From assembly GCA_964628285.1 (NCBI GenBank), contig CAZVNP010000005.1, positions 36,113 to 100,112 of the forward strand: DNA of 64,000 bases, written 5' to 3'. Positions 8,186 through 16,515 of this stretch are shown piece after piece (within the stretch, counting starts at the first letter, position 1; every line of letters starts with the position of its first letter). The notes under the pieces were generated by a model, which saw only the letters and a program-made list of their open reading frames with translations, made no database searches and was not told the origin of the DNA. Both the position numbers and the translations under genes were made by a program. This DNA is from JAPLDP01 sp964628285. GTDB taxonomy: Bacteria; Bacteroidota; Bacteroidia; Bacteroidales; JAGONC01.

Positions 8186-9523
8186 TTATATCACTCCCTG
8201 ATCGAGCATGGCGTTGGCCACTTTCATGAATCCGGCGATGTTGGCTCCCTTCATATAGTTCACATAGCCGTCGGGCTGCCGGCCATAGGTGACGCAGGTC
8301 TGGTGTATGCTCTGCATGATATGGTGAAGACGGCTGTCGACTTCGCCGGCTGGCCAGTTCAGTTTCATGGCATTCTGCGACATCTCGAGCCCTGATGTGG
8401 CCACACCACCGGCATTGACGGCCTTGCCGGGGGCATAGAGTTTTTTGGCCTCGAGGAAAACCTCTATGGCTTCGGGTGTGCAGGGCATGTTGGCGCCTTC
8501 GGCCACGCACAGGACGTTATTGCTGACCAGGTTCAAGGCGTCGTCTTTATCCAGTTCATTCTGTGTCGCACAGGGCAATGCAATATCGCACTTCACCTCC
8601 CAGGGTCTTTTACCCTGGATGAACTGAGCGCCGGGAAACTCATACGAGAAAGGTTTGACGATGTCTTCGTTCGAAGCTCTCAGTTCGAGCATATAATCGA
8701 TCTTAGGTCCCGAAATACCCTCGGGATCATAGATGTAGCCGTCGGGGCCTGAAATGGTGATCACTTTGCCGCCCAGTTGGGTCACCTTCATGGCGGCGCC
8801 CCAGGCCACATTGCCGAAACCCGACAGGGCGACGGTCTTGTCCTTGATGTCTTCGCCTTTGGTCTTCAGCATTTCGAGTGCGAAATAGACGGCGCCGAAG
8901 CCGGTGGCTTCCGGTCGTACGAGGCTGCCACCCCAGTTGAGCCCTTTGCCGGTGAGCACGCCCGCGTGCTCGTGGGTGAGTTTCTTGTACATGCCGTAAA
9001 GGTATCCTATCTCACGTGTCCCCACACCGATATCGCCCGCAGGCACGTCTATTTCGGGGCCGATCACTTTCCACAGCTCCAGCATGAAAGACTGGCAGAA
9101 ACGCATGATCTCGTTATTGGATTTGCCTTTGGGATTGAAATCCGAACCTCCCTTGGCACCGCCCATCGGCAGGGTGGTCAAACTGTTCTTGAAGATCTGT
9201 TCGAAACCCAGGAATTTCAGTATGCTTAGCGTAACACTGGGGTGGAAACGCAACCCACCCTTATAAGGCCCGATGGCGTTGTTGAATTGAATCCTGTAAC
9301 CGATGTTCACCTGCACCCTGCCACCGTCGTCAACCCACGGCACTTTAAATATAAAAACCCTGTCGGGCTCAATTAACCGCTGAAGAATATTGGCCGATTC
9401 AAAATGAGGTTTCAAATCATACACCTCCTCAATCGATTCTAAAACTTCACGCACAGCCTGGTGAAACTCGGTCTCGCCGGGATGTCTTTTCTCCAGGTCA
9501 CTCATTATCCGTTCGATATCCAT
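8186..9523 (-). CDS. gdhA: NADP-type glutamate dehydrogenase
   Basis: The enzyme reductively aminates 2-oxoglutarate with ammonium to give glutamate, linking nitrogen assimilation to the TCA cycle. With the start at 9523 (MDIERIMSDLEKRHPGE) it has 445 residues, the usual length of hexameric bacterial GdhA; a longer frame to 9565 adds a non-conserved leader. Family motifs are present: GPYKGGLRFHPSV, the catalytic-Lys region LPMGGAKGGSDFNPKGK, DVPAGDIGVG, the nucleotide-binding SGFGNVAWGAA, and the C-terminal KGANIAGFMKVANAM. A possible promoter (9613-9644, minus) lies about 90 bp upstream. Confidence 0.96.
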   Translation of the reverse strand: MDIERIMSDLEKRHPGETEFHQAVREVLESIEEVYDLKPHFESANILQRLIEPDRVFIFKVPWVDDGGRVQVNIGYRIQFNNAIGPYKGGLRFHPSVTLSILKFLGFEQIFKNSLTTLPMGGAKGGSDFNPKGKSNNEIMRFCQSFMLELWKVIGPEIDVPAGDIGVGTREIGYLYGMYKKLTHEHAGVLTGKGLNWGGSLVRPEATGFGAVYFALEMLKTKGEDIKDKTVALSGFGNVAWGAAMKVTQLGGKVITISGPDGYIYDPEGISGPKIDYMLELRASNEDIVKPFSYEFPGAQFIQGKRPWEVKCDIALPCATQNELDKDDALNLVSNNVLCVAEGANMPCTPEAIEVFLEAKKLYAPGKAVNAGGVATSGLEMSQNAMKLNWPAGEVDSRLHHIMQSIHQTCVTYGRQPDGYVNYMKGANIAGFMKVANAMLDQGVI

Positions 9524-9612
9524 GGTATTTTTGTTTAATGGTTTCTTTTCAGGTTCTTGCGTCACTATTGGACCAATCTATTGTTAATCGATTAACAACT
9601 GAAATTTTCCGG

Positions 9613-9644
9613 CAAAGTAACTTCTTTACTTATTCATTTCCAAA
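9613..9644 (-). promoter_or_regulatory. Possible Bacteroidota promoter for gdhA
   Basis: Read on the minus strand, TTTG (9641-9644) is followed after about 21 bases by TACTTTG (9613-9619), which resembles the TTTG / TAnnTTTG pair with one base missing in the -7 box. The predicted transcript start, near 9606, leaves a leader of about 80 bases before the chosen gdhA ATG. Confidence 0.35.
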
Positions 9645-9674
9645 TTTATTCAAGGATTTTATGTCTCATGATTT

Positions 9675-10340
9675 TCAATCCCCGAGGAATTCTGTTTCCG
9701 ACTTCACTGCCCCATGGTTATAAATAATCACTTTCGTTTTATTGCCATTTTCATCATACCATACCTCCTCACCGTTCTTTTCATTCTGTTCATAGTTTAT
9801 TTCCCTGCTGATCCGTCCATTCATGTAATAACCTGTTTCTCTGCCGGTACCACGGGTAAAAAAGCCCTCACCCACTTTCCGGCCGTTTTCATTGTAATAG
9901 GTCCAGGTGCTGTCGTACCATCCCATCCTGAAAAAACCGTTTACTTTTATCTGCCCGATGGCAAAGTATAATCTGTAAGGGCCATTCAAGGTGTCATTCG
10001 TATAATTTTCCTCCGACATCCTGTGTCCCTCTTCATCCCAATTGGTCGTCAGGCCGTTGCGCAAGCCACCGCTATATTGCACCTCCGACTGAAGTGACCC
10101 GCTGTAATACCACCGTGTGGATTTCCCCTGCAGGACCCCCCGACGGTAAAAGGTCTGCTGTTGCTTGTTGCCATTTATGTACCACCAGGTGGCTGCTCCG
10201 TTGATTTTACCGCACCTGTATGTTATTTCCGATTTTTTCAGACCGTTTTGCCAATAATCGACATCTTTGTGCGAGCAGCCATTTAAAATAAAGGCTATCA
10301 ACAGCATGACCGCCAAATCCGGGAAAAACCATTTACTCAT
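9675..10340 (-). CDS. MORN-repeat lipoprotein (YwqK-like)
   Basis: From the ATG at 10340 the protein has 221 residues and starts MSKWFFPDLAVMLLIAFILN with a lipobox ILNGC, so it is a predicted lipoprotein. The remainder is a series of MORN-like beta-hairpin repeats of about 20-24 residues with Tyr/Trp and Gly at fixed spacing, for example GKINGAATWWYINGNKQQ, GVLQGKSTRWYYSGS and EKNGEEVWYDENGNK. Proteins of this form are often auto-annotated as YwqK-type antitoxins; no toxin gene is adjacent here, so that label is not supported. The start overlaps the 3' end of the GT39-like gene by 8 bp, indicating co-translation. Confidence 0.8.
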   Translation of the reverse strand: MSKWFFPDLAVMLLIAFILNGCSHKDVDYWQNGLKKSEITYRCGKINGAATWWYINGNKQQQTFYRRGVLQGKSTRWYYSGSLQSEVQYSGGLRNGLTTNWDEEGHRMSEENYTNDTLNGPYRLYFAIGQIKVNGFFRMGWYDSTWTYYNENGRKVGEGFFTRGTGRETGYYMNGRISREINYEQNEKNGEEVWYDENGNKTKVIIYNHGAVKSETEFLGD

Positions 10341-12252
10341 AAAAGGCGATACCCATATCGTCGATATAAAATTGCTGATGGCCATTGTTCCAGATGTACA
10401 CTTTTAAACGATCGCCGTAGGATTTAATTTCAGGAAGTTTATAATCGAGGAAAACCTGGCTCCAGGAATCCGTATCGGTAAAATATTCCAGATTGGCTGC
10501 TCGCCAGACCAGCGTTTTGCCGTTGGGAGCTTCGATGGACAGGACAAGGTACACGTTGTGGACGGGGACAGGTGCCTTGACCCAGACACGGGCCTTGATG
10601 AGGTGTATGGTGTGCAGGGTGATTTGTGAAAAGGTTCTGGACAGTGTAGGACCATATTCGGCCGTGGAATCAATGAAGTAGCTGTGCGACCCGGAGTGGA
10701 CGGGATCCTGCACGACCCTGGCGGTGTCTTCACCCCAGAGCGCAGGATGTTCGAAACCATTGATGTACCCCACTACGGGAGTCTCCTGTTTCAGACCTCC
10801 GGCCGGTAGTCTGAGACCATACAGGGTGATGGCCGAAAGATCACCGTAATCAATCCTTTGGATAATGAAAGGATACTTCTCACTGACGATATCGTCAATT
10901 TCAAGTGGTGCCGGCTTTGTCCAGGCATAGAGAAAGTAGGGTCTCTGAGACCTCCTGACAATGTGCCTGAGTTCCAGAAGATCCGTCCCGCCTCGGTTAT
11001 CGTATTGTTCAAATGTGTCGTAACAACCGTACTGTTTGAGATAATATTCAATGTACCAGGGATTGTTCACGCTGATGGCCCTGGTAATGGAATCCGCGCC
11101 ATAAACCTTATCCCATTTGGCAACATGTAAAGCCACATCCCTGAATTCACCGAAATGCTGTGAATGGTAATAATCTTTTTCGATCACCGTGCTGCCCAGG
11201 CAAACCAATCCCCAAAGAGCCAGCAAGACCATCTTAAAACGGTTCAAAGGCTCATCAAAGAAAGAGAATAAAAGAAATATCAAGAAGGGAAATGAAAAAA
11301 GAAGCACAGAATCCTGCAAAACAGGATTGACAGCCCTGGAGTATATAAATCCGACGAGAAAAGGTAAAATAAACCACACGATGCTGATGATCTGAAACGT
11401 GGTCATGCGAAGTTTCTTTAAATTGACCAGAATGCTGATGGTCACCAGGAGTATGACTGCGGCCACCACGATGTAGGAGTTATTCAGTGCATCGAACAGA
11501 TAGGTCTGCAGCCAGTTGGCGCCGGGTTTGCCGAGCCAGAGACCGACACCGGCGATACGAAGGTGGTTAAGGGTGATAGGGATATGTGGTATGAACAGGA
11601 TACCGCTCATGGCATTACCTGCCAGATAATACCAAACCGTGCGGCGTGACAGGAAAAACAGTCCGGTGATTCCCGTGATCACCGCCAGCAGGAAACTGAA
11701 ATAATGATTATAGAGACAAAGAGTCATGGATAATGTGTACAACACGGTCATCCAGAATAATTTGCTTTTTTTATTCTCCGGCGATTCAAACAGGAGGCGT
11801 GTCCAGAAATAAACCATCACGAGGACAAAAAGAAGGCCGGTCACATAAGGACGGGCGATCCGGCTGAACACCAAGGGATACTGAAGAAATCCCACAGCCA
11901 CGGCCGAAAAGAGTCCTGTAACCCGGTTAAACCATCGTGAGGCGACCAGATAGGTGAACAAAACCGATAAGGCTCCGGCAATGACAAATGGCAGCCTCAC
12001 AGCGGTTTCAGAGAAACCGAACAACCGTACCCAGTAAAACAGAAAAATTTGTATGCCGCCGGGATGACCGTCAACATAAAAACCGTTTTGCACCAGATCA
12101 TGAAACGTTTCAAAACGGGTTCGGTACAATGCGCTCAGTTCATCATTCGAGAATGAGAATGCCGCGTCATGCCAGAAACGCAGAAAAGCAGACACCGCCA
12201 GGATAACCAGCAGGAACAGTGTCACTTTATTTTGAATTATTTTTTTAATCAT
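10333..12252 (-). CDS. GT39/ArnT-like membrane glycosyltransferase with C-terminal beta-sandwich-like domain
   Basis: A 639-residue protein from the ATG at 12252, which overlaps the rlmB stop by 8 bp. The N-terminal about 360 residues contain roughly ten hydrophobic helices and an acidic motif in the first external loop (FSFSNDELSALYR), as in polyprenyl-phosphate-dependent GT-C enzymes of the GT39/GT83 type. A periplasmic region follows. The last about 150 residues (from TPVVGYINGFEHPALWGED) read like a carbohydrate-binding-module fold: NGFE start, a central VHSGSHSYFI strand, conserved Trp, and an ending YIDDMGIAFYE. Donor and acceptor are unknown. Protein or lipid glycosylation at the periplasmic side is an inference. 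Confidence 0.8.
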   Translation of the reverse strand: MIKKIIQNKVTLFLLVILAVSAFLRFWHDAAFSFSNDELSALYRTRFETFHDLVQNGFYVDGHPGGIQIFLFYWVRLFGFSETAVRLPFVIAGALSVLFTYLVASRWFNRVTGLFSAVAVGFLQYPLVFSRIARPYVTGLLFVLVMVYFWTRLLFESPENKKSKLFWMTVLYTLSMTLCLYNHYFSFLLAVITGITGLFFLSRRTVWYYLAGNAMSGILFIPHIPITLNHLRIAGVGLWLGKPGANWLQTYLFDALNNSYIVVAAVILLVTISILVNLKKLRMTTFQIISIVWFILPFLVGFIYSRAVNPVLQDSVLLFSFPFLIFLLFSFFDEPLNRFKMVLLALWGLVCLGSTVIEKDYYHSQHFGEFRDVALHVAKWDKVYGADSITRAISVNNPWYIEYYLKQYGCYDTFEQYDNRGGTDLLELRHIVRRSQRPYFLYAWTKPAPLEIDDIVSEKYPFIIQRIDYGDLSAITLYGLRLPAGGLKQETPVVGYINGFEHPALWGEDTARVVQDPVHSGSHSYFIDSTAEYGPTLSRTFSQITLHTIHLIKARVWVKAPVPVHNVYLVLSIEAPNGKTLVWRAANLEYFTDTDSWSQVFLDYKLPEIKSYGDRLKVYIWNNGHQQFYIDDMGIAFYE

Positions 12253-12994
12253 CGGCAGACCGTTGTTTAGCGATTTCAAATAAAATGATCCCGGCGGCGA
12301 CGGCCACGTTCAGCGACTGTATCTTACCGTGGAGGGGTATGGCCACCATACCGTCGACCAGTTTCAGCAACTCCTTTGATATCCCCTTTTCTTCCGAACC
12401 CATAATGATGGCGACAGGGACGGTATAATCGGGTATATGGTATGGCTGCCCGGCTTTCTCTGAGGCAGCGATGATGCGCAGGCCACTGTTTTTTAAGTAG
12501 ACGACGGTGTTATGCATGTTGAGGCTGCGGTGAACGGGCACCTTAAGCAAGGCCCCTGCCGAGGTTTTAACCGCGTCGGCGTCGATCTGTGCCGATCCTT
12601 TGGCGGGAATGACAATGGCGTCGACGCCGGCACCCTCCGCCGTGCGCACAATGGCACCGAAATTCCTGACATCGGTGATGCTGTCGAGGATCAGGAGAAA
12701 AGGTGATTTACCCTGTTCATAGAGGGCCGGTAACAAGCTTTCGACCGGCTGATAGACAATGGCGGAGAGAAAGCAGACGACACCCTGGTGGTTGCCTGTT
12801 GTCAACCTGTTCAGCCTGCCCGCAGGGACATACTGGTAAGGTGTGTGGCGCTCCTGCGCCATCTGGATAAGCTGATGATACAGTGACCCTTTCAGACCTG
12901 TCTGAATAAAAAGCCTTTCGATCTCACGACCCGAAGCGATGGCTTCCATAACAGGCCTCAGTCCATAGATGATATTTTCCTTTCTCATTGTCAT
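12245..12994 (-). CDS. rlmB: 23S rRNA (guanosine-2'-O-)-methyltransferase, SpoU/TrmH family
   Basis: The 249-residue protein is a knotted SPOUT methyltransferase of the RlmB type. It has the N-terminal substrate-binding domain (IIYGLRPVMEAIASGREIER), then motif 1 NFGAIVRTAEGAGVDAIVIP with the conserved Asn and Arg, motif 2 IIMGSEEKGIS and motif 3 IPLHGKIQSLNVAVAAGI. RlmB methylates G2251 (E. coli numbering) in the ribosomal P loop using SAM. Other TrmH-family 2'-O-methyltransferases are possible, but the full-length N-terminal domain favours RlmB. It lies 25 bp downstream of the GWxTD gene and is probably co-transcribed with it. An ATG two codons further in (12988) is an equally good start. 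Confidence 0.9.
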   Translation of the reverse strand: MTMRKENIIYGLRPVMEAIASGREIERLFIQTGLKGSLYHQLIQMAQERHTPYQYVPAGRLNRLTTGNHQGVVCFLSAIVYQPVESLLPALYEQGKSPFLLILDSITDVRNFGAIVRTAEGAGVDAIVIPAKGSAQIDADAVKTSAGALLKVPVHRSLNMHNTVVYLKNSGLRIIAASEKAGQPYHIPDYTVPVAIIMGSEEKGISKELLKLVDGMVAIPLHGKIQSLNVAVAAGIILFEIAKQRSADD

Positions 12995-13019
12995 CGTTTA
13001 CCAACATCAGGCGGCATCC

Positions 13020-14288
13020 TCACCGTCGCCATGTGCTCACGGCCATGTACCATGATTCCTTGTAACCCGTCGATTTCTCAAGCATATAGTCATTGTTTGT
13101 GAATGGATTGGATACCTTGACAAAATTAAAAGTTGTGGACATCATGTTTCCCTCTTCACCAAATATCCATCTCTCGATATTGTTCTGACGGTACACCACA
13201 TTGGGCGGGCCATAAATGATGTAAATCAGTCCCTTGTCAGTCTTCCAGCCTTCCACATAGGAAGTGAAATACCTGTTGGCATTTTCAACACGCATATAAT
13301 ATTTCCGTATCATCAATGCGGCTCTTTCAGGGTTGCCGGTGGTGCTGATCCAGAAGCTGTCGACAGCGGCTTTGGCATCGGGCTCCGATTCAAGTGTGCC
13401 GAATTCCTTTCGCGTAGAGAGGTAACGCAAAGGATCCAACATACGGATGGGATCGACGATTTCGGGGAATCCTTCGTAAAACCTGAAAACGGTTATTCCT
13501 TCATGCCGGCCGGTGTCGAGCCGGACATGATAGAAACCCTCTTTTTCAAAACGAATCAGAGGGGTGATGCCACCGGCGATGGTGATGGTGAACAGGCTGT
13601 CGGGCACATAGCTGAATTTCTCATTGTCAGGGGGCAGAAAAGGCGGTACGGCACACGGAAAATCGCGGTGATAATAACCCACGAAAAGCCGGCGGGCATC
13701 TTCGTTGTTGCATCTAATCCTGAAGTCAGTCGTTGCGGTAACATATGGCGTGAAGATGGCTTCATTTTCCCCGTTCAATAAAAGAAAATTCTGGTCCGAG
13801 AAGGATGATTCCTTATTGATCTCCAGAAGGGTCGTATAGGATTCTTTACTGTTCATATCTGTGAATGAAACCGACAGTATGAAGTTGGCGGGGTAAATGG
13901 TTTTAATATCGAAGCTGGAATAGTAACGTTTGCCCGGACTGTATTTCAACGTATCGGTGCGCTCCACGGATCCGCTGTCGATCAATGTTTTCTCATGATA
14001 TGAAGGGAAAAGTTCATAGGATATCCTGAAAGTGGCACAGGAACCGGCGCCGTCGCGCCTTTTTTGATATTTCAGATCCGAGGTGTTGAACCTGTAATAG
14101 ACGCGGCTTTTAAAGTTTGATGTATGGTACACGGTATATTCGACATCCGTAAAATTTTTATTCGTCCCATATAAATATGCCAGGTTTGTTATACCCAGTT
14201 TGTTAACAGTGAGACATCCCGTGATTGCGAGGAGGGAGAGCAGCAATGTCCAGGAAGGTTTCGGTGACAGGTGCGAAGGTGATATCAT
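13020..14288 (-). CDS. GWxTD-domain lipoprotein
   Basis: I start this gene at the ATG at 14288 (MISPSHLSPKPSWTLLLSLL), giving 422 residues with a lipobox AITGC. A longer frame reaches 14552 but its first 88 codons overlap the neighbouring amrS gene and look non-coding. The protein carries the GWxTD signature (VEGWKTDKGLIYIIYGPP, about 70 residues from the C terminus), which names a domain found in Bacteroidota and related phyla. The middle part is beta-rich. Its molecular function is not established. It heads a probable operon with rlmB, the GT39-like gene and the MORN lipoprotein. Confidence 0.85.
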   Translation of the reverse strand: MISPSHLSPKPSWTLLLSLLAITGCLTVNKLGITNLAYLYGTNKNFTDVEYTVYHTSNFKSRVYYRFNTSDLKYQKRRDGAGSCATFRISYELFPSYHEKTLIDSGSVERTDTLKYSPGKRYYSSFDIKTIYPANFILSVSFTDMNSKESYTTLLEINKESSFSDQNFLLLNGENEAIFTPYVTATTDFRIRCNNEDARRLFVGYYHRDFPCAVPPFLPPDNEKFSYVPDSLFTITIAGGITPLIRFEKEGFYHVRLDTGRHEGITVFRFYEGFPEIVDPIRMLDPLRYLSTRKEFGTLESEPDAKAAVDSFWISTTGNPERAALMIRKYYMRVENANRYFTSYVEGWKTDKGLIYIIYGPPNVVYRQNNIERWIFGEEGNMMSTTFNFVKVSNPFTNNDYMLEKSTGYKESWYMAVSTWRR

Positions 14289-14434
14289 CCGATGGGAAAA
14301 AGTGCCGTCGGTCAAGGCGTTGATAATATATAAAAAAGATTGCACTTTTATTTTTTGCGTAAAAATAGTAAAAACGTACGAGGGGCTATGGGGGACACGA
14401 TGAACTTTTATCCTCAGGGTGGCAGGGTGGATGC

Positions 14435-15442
14435 TCATTCCATGACGGCCACCTGGTTGCCGCACACGATGCAGCGGCCGTTGGTGTCGAGTCCTGACGT
14501 GGAGGTCCAGTAACCGTCGCGTCGCATCACCGTCCGACCGCACTTGCTGCAAGTCGTGTCACGCCCCTTGGAGAGATGCACATTGCCGATGTAAACGTAA
14601 TCGAGGAATTCCTTTGCGACATCGTACAGATGCGTCAATGTGTCAATGGGGGTGCTTTCAATGGTCATTTTATATGTGGGGAAGTACCTTGAGAGATGCA
14701 GCACAGTTTCCCTGCCCAGGTTGGTCTGTATCCAGCGGCACATATCTCTGAAAATTTTTATATCATCATTCAGCCCGGGGATGACCAGATTGGTGATTTC
14801 AAGATGACGTTTGGCTTTACTTATTGTTTCCAGGGTATCAAGCACAGGTTGGAGGCGGGAGCCGGTGACCTTGCGGTAGAAATCGTCCGTAAAAGCCTTG
14901 AGGTCGACACTGAACGCATCCACCCATGGCATGAGTTCAAGCAACGGCTCCTGATTGATGAAACCATTGGTCACCATCACATTTTTCAACTGGTTATTCT
15001 TTACCAGACGGGCCACATCCATCATGTATTCAAACCAGATGGCCGGCTCGTTATAGGTATAAGCCACACCTATGTTGCCGCCGGCAGATAAAGCCATCTG
15101 GAGAATGTCACCGGGTGAATAGTCACTCAGATTGGGTAAATCGGATAAACAGGATTGCGAGATCTCGGCATTCTGACAAAATTTACAATGGAGGTTACAT
15201 CCGAAACTGCCGATGCTCATTATGGCGGAGCCGGGAAAATAGTGGTACAACGGTTTTTTTTCAACAGGGTCGAGGTGGGAAGCTGTCACTAAACCATAGT
15301 TTTCGGAGAACAGGTGCCCGTCGATATTTTTACGAACCCGGCAAACACCTCTTTTCCCGGGCTTCACATGGCAGTTATGCGGACATAATGAGCAGGTCAC
15401 CGATCCATCTTCCTCGCCTCTGTAATATAAAGCTTCTTTCAT
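14435..15442 (-). CDS. amrS: AmmeMemoRadiSam-type radical SAM enzyme
   Basis: A 335-residue radical SAM protein related to pyruvate formate-lyase activating enzyme. The cluster motif is CNLHCKFC (CxxxCxxC) near residue 83, preceded by MSIGSFG. An N-terminal Cys-rich region (CSLCPHNC, then CRV) and two C-terminal CxxC pairs (CSKCGRTV and CIVCGNQV) suggest additional metal sites. The segment GGNIGVAYTYNEPAIWFEYM is typical of this family. The usual partners of the AmmeMemoRadiSam trio (AMMECR1 and Memo proteins) are not in the window, so the substrate is unknown. Confidence 0.9.
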   Translation of the reverse strand: MKEALYYRGEEDGSVTCSLCPHNCHVKPGKRGVCRVRKNIDGHLFSENYGLVTASHLDPVEKKPLYHYFPGSAIMSIGSFGCNLHCKFCQNAEISQSCLSDLPNLSDYSPGDILQMALSAGGNIGVAYTYNEPAIWFEYMMDVARLVKNNQLKNVMVTNGFINQEPLLELMPWVDAFSVDLKAFTDDFYRKVTGSRLQPVLDTLETISKAKRHLEITNLVIPGLNDDIKIFRDMCRWIQTNLGRETVLHLSRYFPTYKMTIESTPIDTLTHLYDVAKEFLDYVYIGNVHLSKGRDTTCSKCGRTVMRRDGYWTSTSGLDTNGRCIVCGNQVAVME

Positions 15443-15502
15443 AAGATTACAGGCTTTGTGATCATAAAGTGAACTGACCGGTCATCATATTCAGTACTTG
15501 CC

Positions 15503-16120
15503 TTATTTGGCCTTTTTCCTTTTTATATGCCTGAAGATAAAATATCCCACACCCAAAACAAGCAATCCGACAACGATAATATCGGTGATGTGGCTATACT
15601 CCAGCAGGAGGTTCCATCCGGCCTGTCCCCAGCGGTAGCCGACATAGGTGAGGAACGAATTCCATAATCCTGCTCCGATGATGGTGTACACCAAAAACTT
15701 TAAGATGTTCATTTTACCGAAACCGGCCGGTAAGGAAATAATATGACGAACCACAGGTATAAAACGGCACAGAAGAATGGTCACATCACCACGGCGGTTG
15801 AAAAAACGTTCACTTATCTCCAGGTCACGGCGGTTTAAAAGAAAATATTTCCCGAATTTATCGACAAAGGGTTTGCCGCCGTAATATCCGATAACATATG
15901 ACACCAATGATCCGACAATGCTGCCAAGGGTACCGGCCACCACGACCATCGGAAAACTGAATCTGCTTTGAGCCACCAGCAGACCGGCAGGCGGCAGCAC
16001 GGCTTCGCTCGGAACAGGAAAAATCATGCTTTCCATCGTCATTAAAATGAATACGCTGATATAGCCTGTCCCGTAAAAAAAATCCAGGATGTTTCTCACC
16101 AGGAATTCAGTGATGCCCAT
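15503..16120 (-). CDS. DedA family integral membrane protein
   Basis: The 205-residue membrane protein has the DedA (SNARE-associated/VTT-like) signature: an early FPVPSEAVLPPAGLLVAQ motif with the conserved acidic residue, the GSIVGSLVSYVIGYYGGKPF stretch, and the Arg-containing FIPVVRHIISLPAGFGKMN. About five hydrophobic segments are visible. DedA proteins affect membrane homeostasis and several members flip undecaprenyl phosphate or phospholipids; which role applies here cannot be seen. It ends 60 bp before amrS on the same strand. Confidence 0.93.
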   Translation of the reverse strand: MGITEFLVRNILDFFYGTGYISVFILMTMESMIFPVPSEAVLPPAGLLVAQSRFSFPMVVVAGTLGSIVGSLVSYVIGYYGGKPFVDKFGKYFLLNRRDLEISERFFNRRGDVTILLCRFIPVVRHIISLPAGFGKMNILKFLVYTIIGAGLWNSFLTYVGYRWGQAGWNLLLEYSHITDIIVVGLLVLGVGYFIFRHIKRKKAK

Positions 16121-16213
16121 CGTCCAATCAATTTAATACCAGTGCAAAGATGGTCATAATTTTCACGTACTGCCCTTTAATTTTCAAATAAAAGACAATA
16201 AGGGCGGTTAAAA

Positions 16214-16244
16214 TTTGTTATTTCATCAAAATGAGTTATTTTTG
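16214..16244 (+). promoter_or_regulatory. Bacteroidota-type promoter for the 42-residue lipoprotein
   Basis: TTTG at 16214-16217 is followed by a 19-base spacer and TATTTTTG at 16237-16244, an exact match to the TTTG / TAnnTTTG pattern. Transcription would begin near 16251, leaving a leader of about 34 bases before the ATG at 16285. Confidence 0.75.
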
Positions 16245-16284
16245 TCATCCTTCTGTACCATGTTTAATTTATATTGACAATTGT

Positions 16285-16413
16285 ATGAAAAAGATATTTG
16301 TTATTCTGCTCACCCTTGTCTTTATTGCTATTGTCATTTCGTCGTGTAAAATACGGGAAAAGTGCCCGGCATACGGCGAGACACAGAAATACCAGATAGA
16401 ACAAAAATACTAA
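16285..16413 (+). CDS. Tiny lipoprotein of 42 residues
   Basis: From the ATG at 16285 the product has an N-terminal hydrophobic segment (MKKIFVILLTLVFIAIV) ending in a lipobox ISSC, then only about 22 residues including a second Cys in KCPAYGETQKY. An in-frame ATG at 16231 sits inside the promoter and is rejected. The short lipoprotein with a CPAYG-like motif resembles small hypothetical lipoproteins I recall from Bacteroidota; no function is known. A well-formed promoter lies directly upstream, which supports expression. Confidence 0.7.
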   Translation: MKKIFVILLTLVFIAIVISSCKIREKCPAYGETQKYQIEQKY

Positions 16414-16462
16414 AGCCGTCACTGAAAGCGTTTATTTCCAGGCAAACAAAACCACGGGACAG

Positions 16463-16491
16463 TTGTTGAACGGTAATAATAAGTATTTTTG
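16463..16491 (+). promoter_or_regulatory. Probable promoter of the secreted unknown at 16516
   Basis: TATTTTTG at 16484-16491 is an exact -7 match; TTG at 16463-16465 lies 18 bases upstream as a partial -33 element. The start of transcription would fall near 16498, so the ATG at 16516 rather than an earlier one at 16489 is the likely translation start. Confidence 0.6.
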
Positions 16492-16515
16492 TATTATCAA
16501 CTTTCCCACTACAGC

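Noticed and set aside
9675..10340. Toxin-antitoxin module (YwqK-type antitoxin)
   Set aside because: The protein is a MORN-repeat lipoprotein and no toxin gene is adjacent.
14289..14552. Extended N terminus for the GWxTD protein
   Set aside because: The added 88 codons overlap amrS and precede a proper lipoprotein signal; the internal ATG at 14288 is far more likely.
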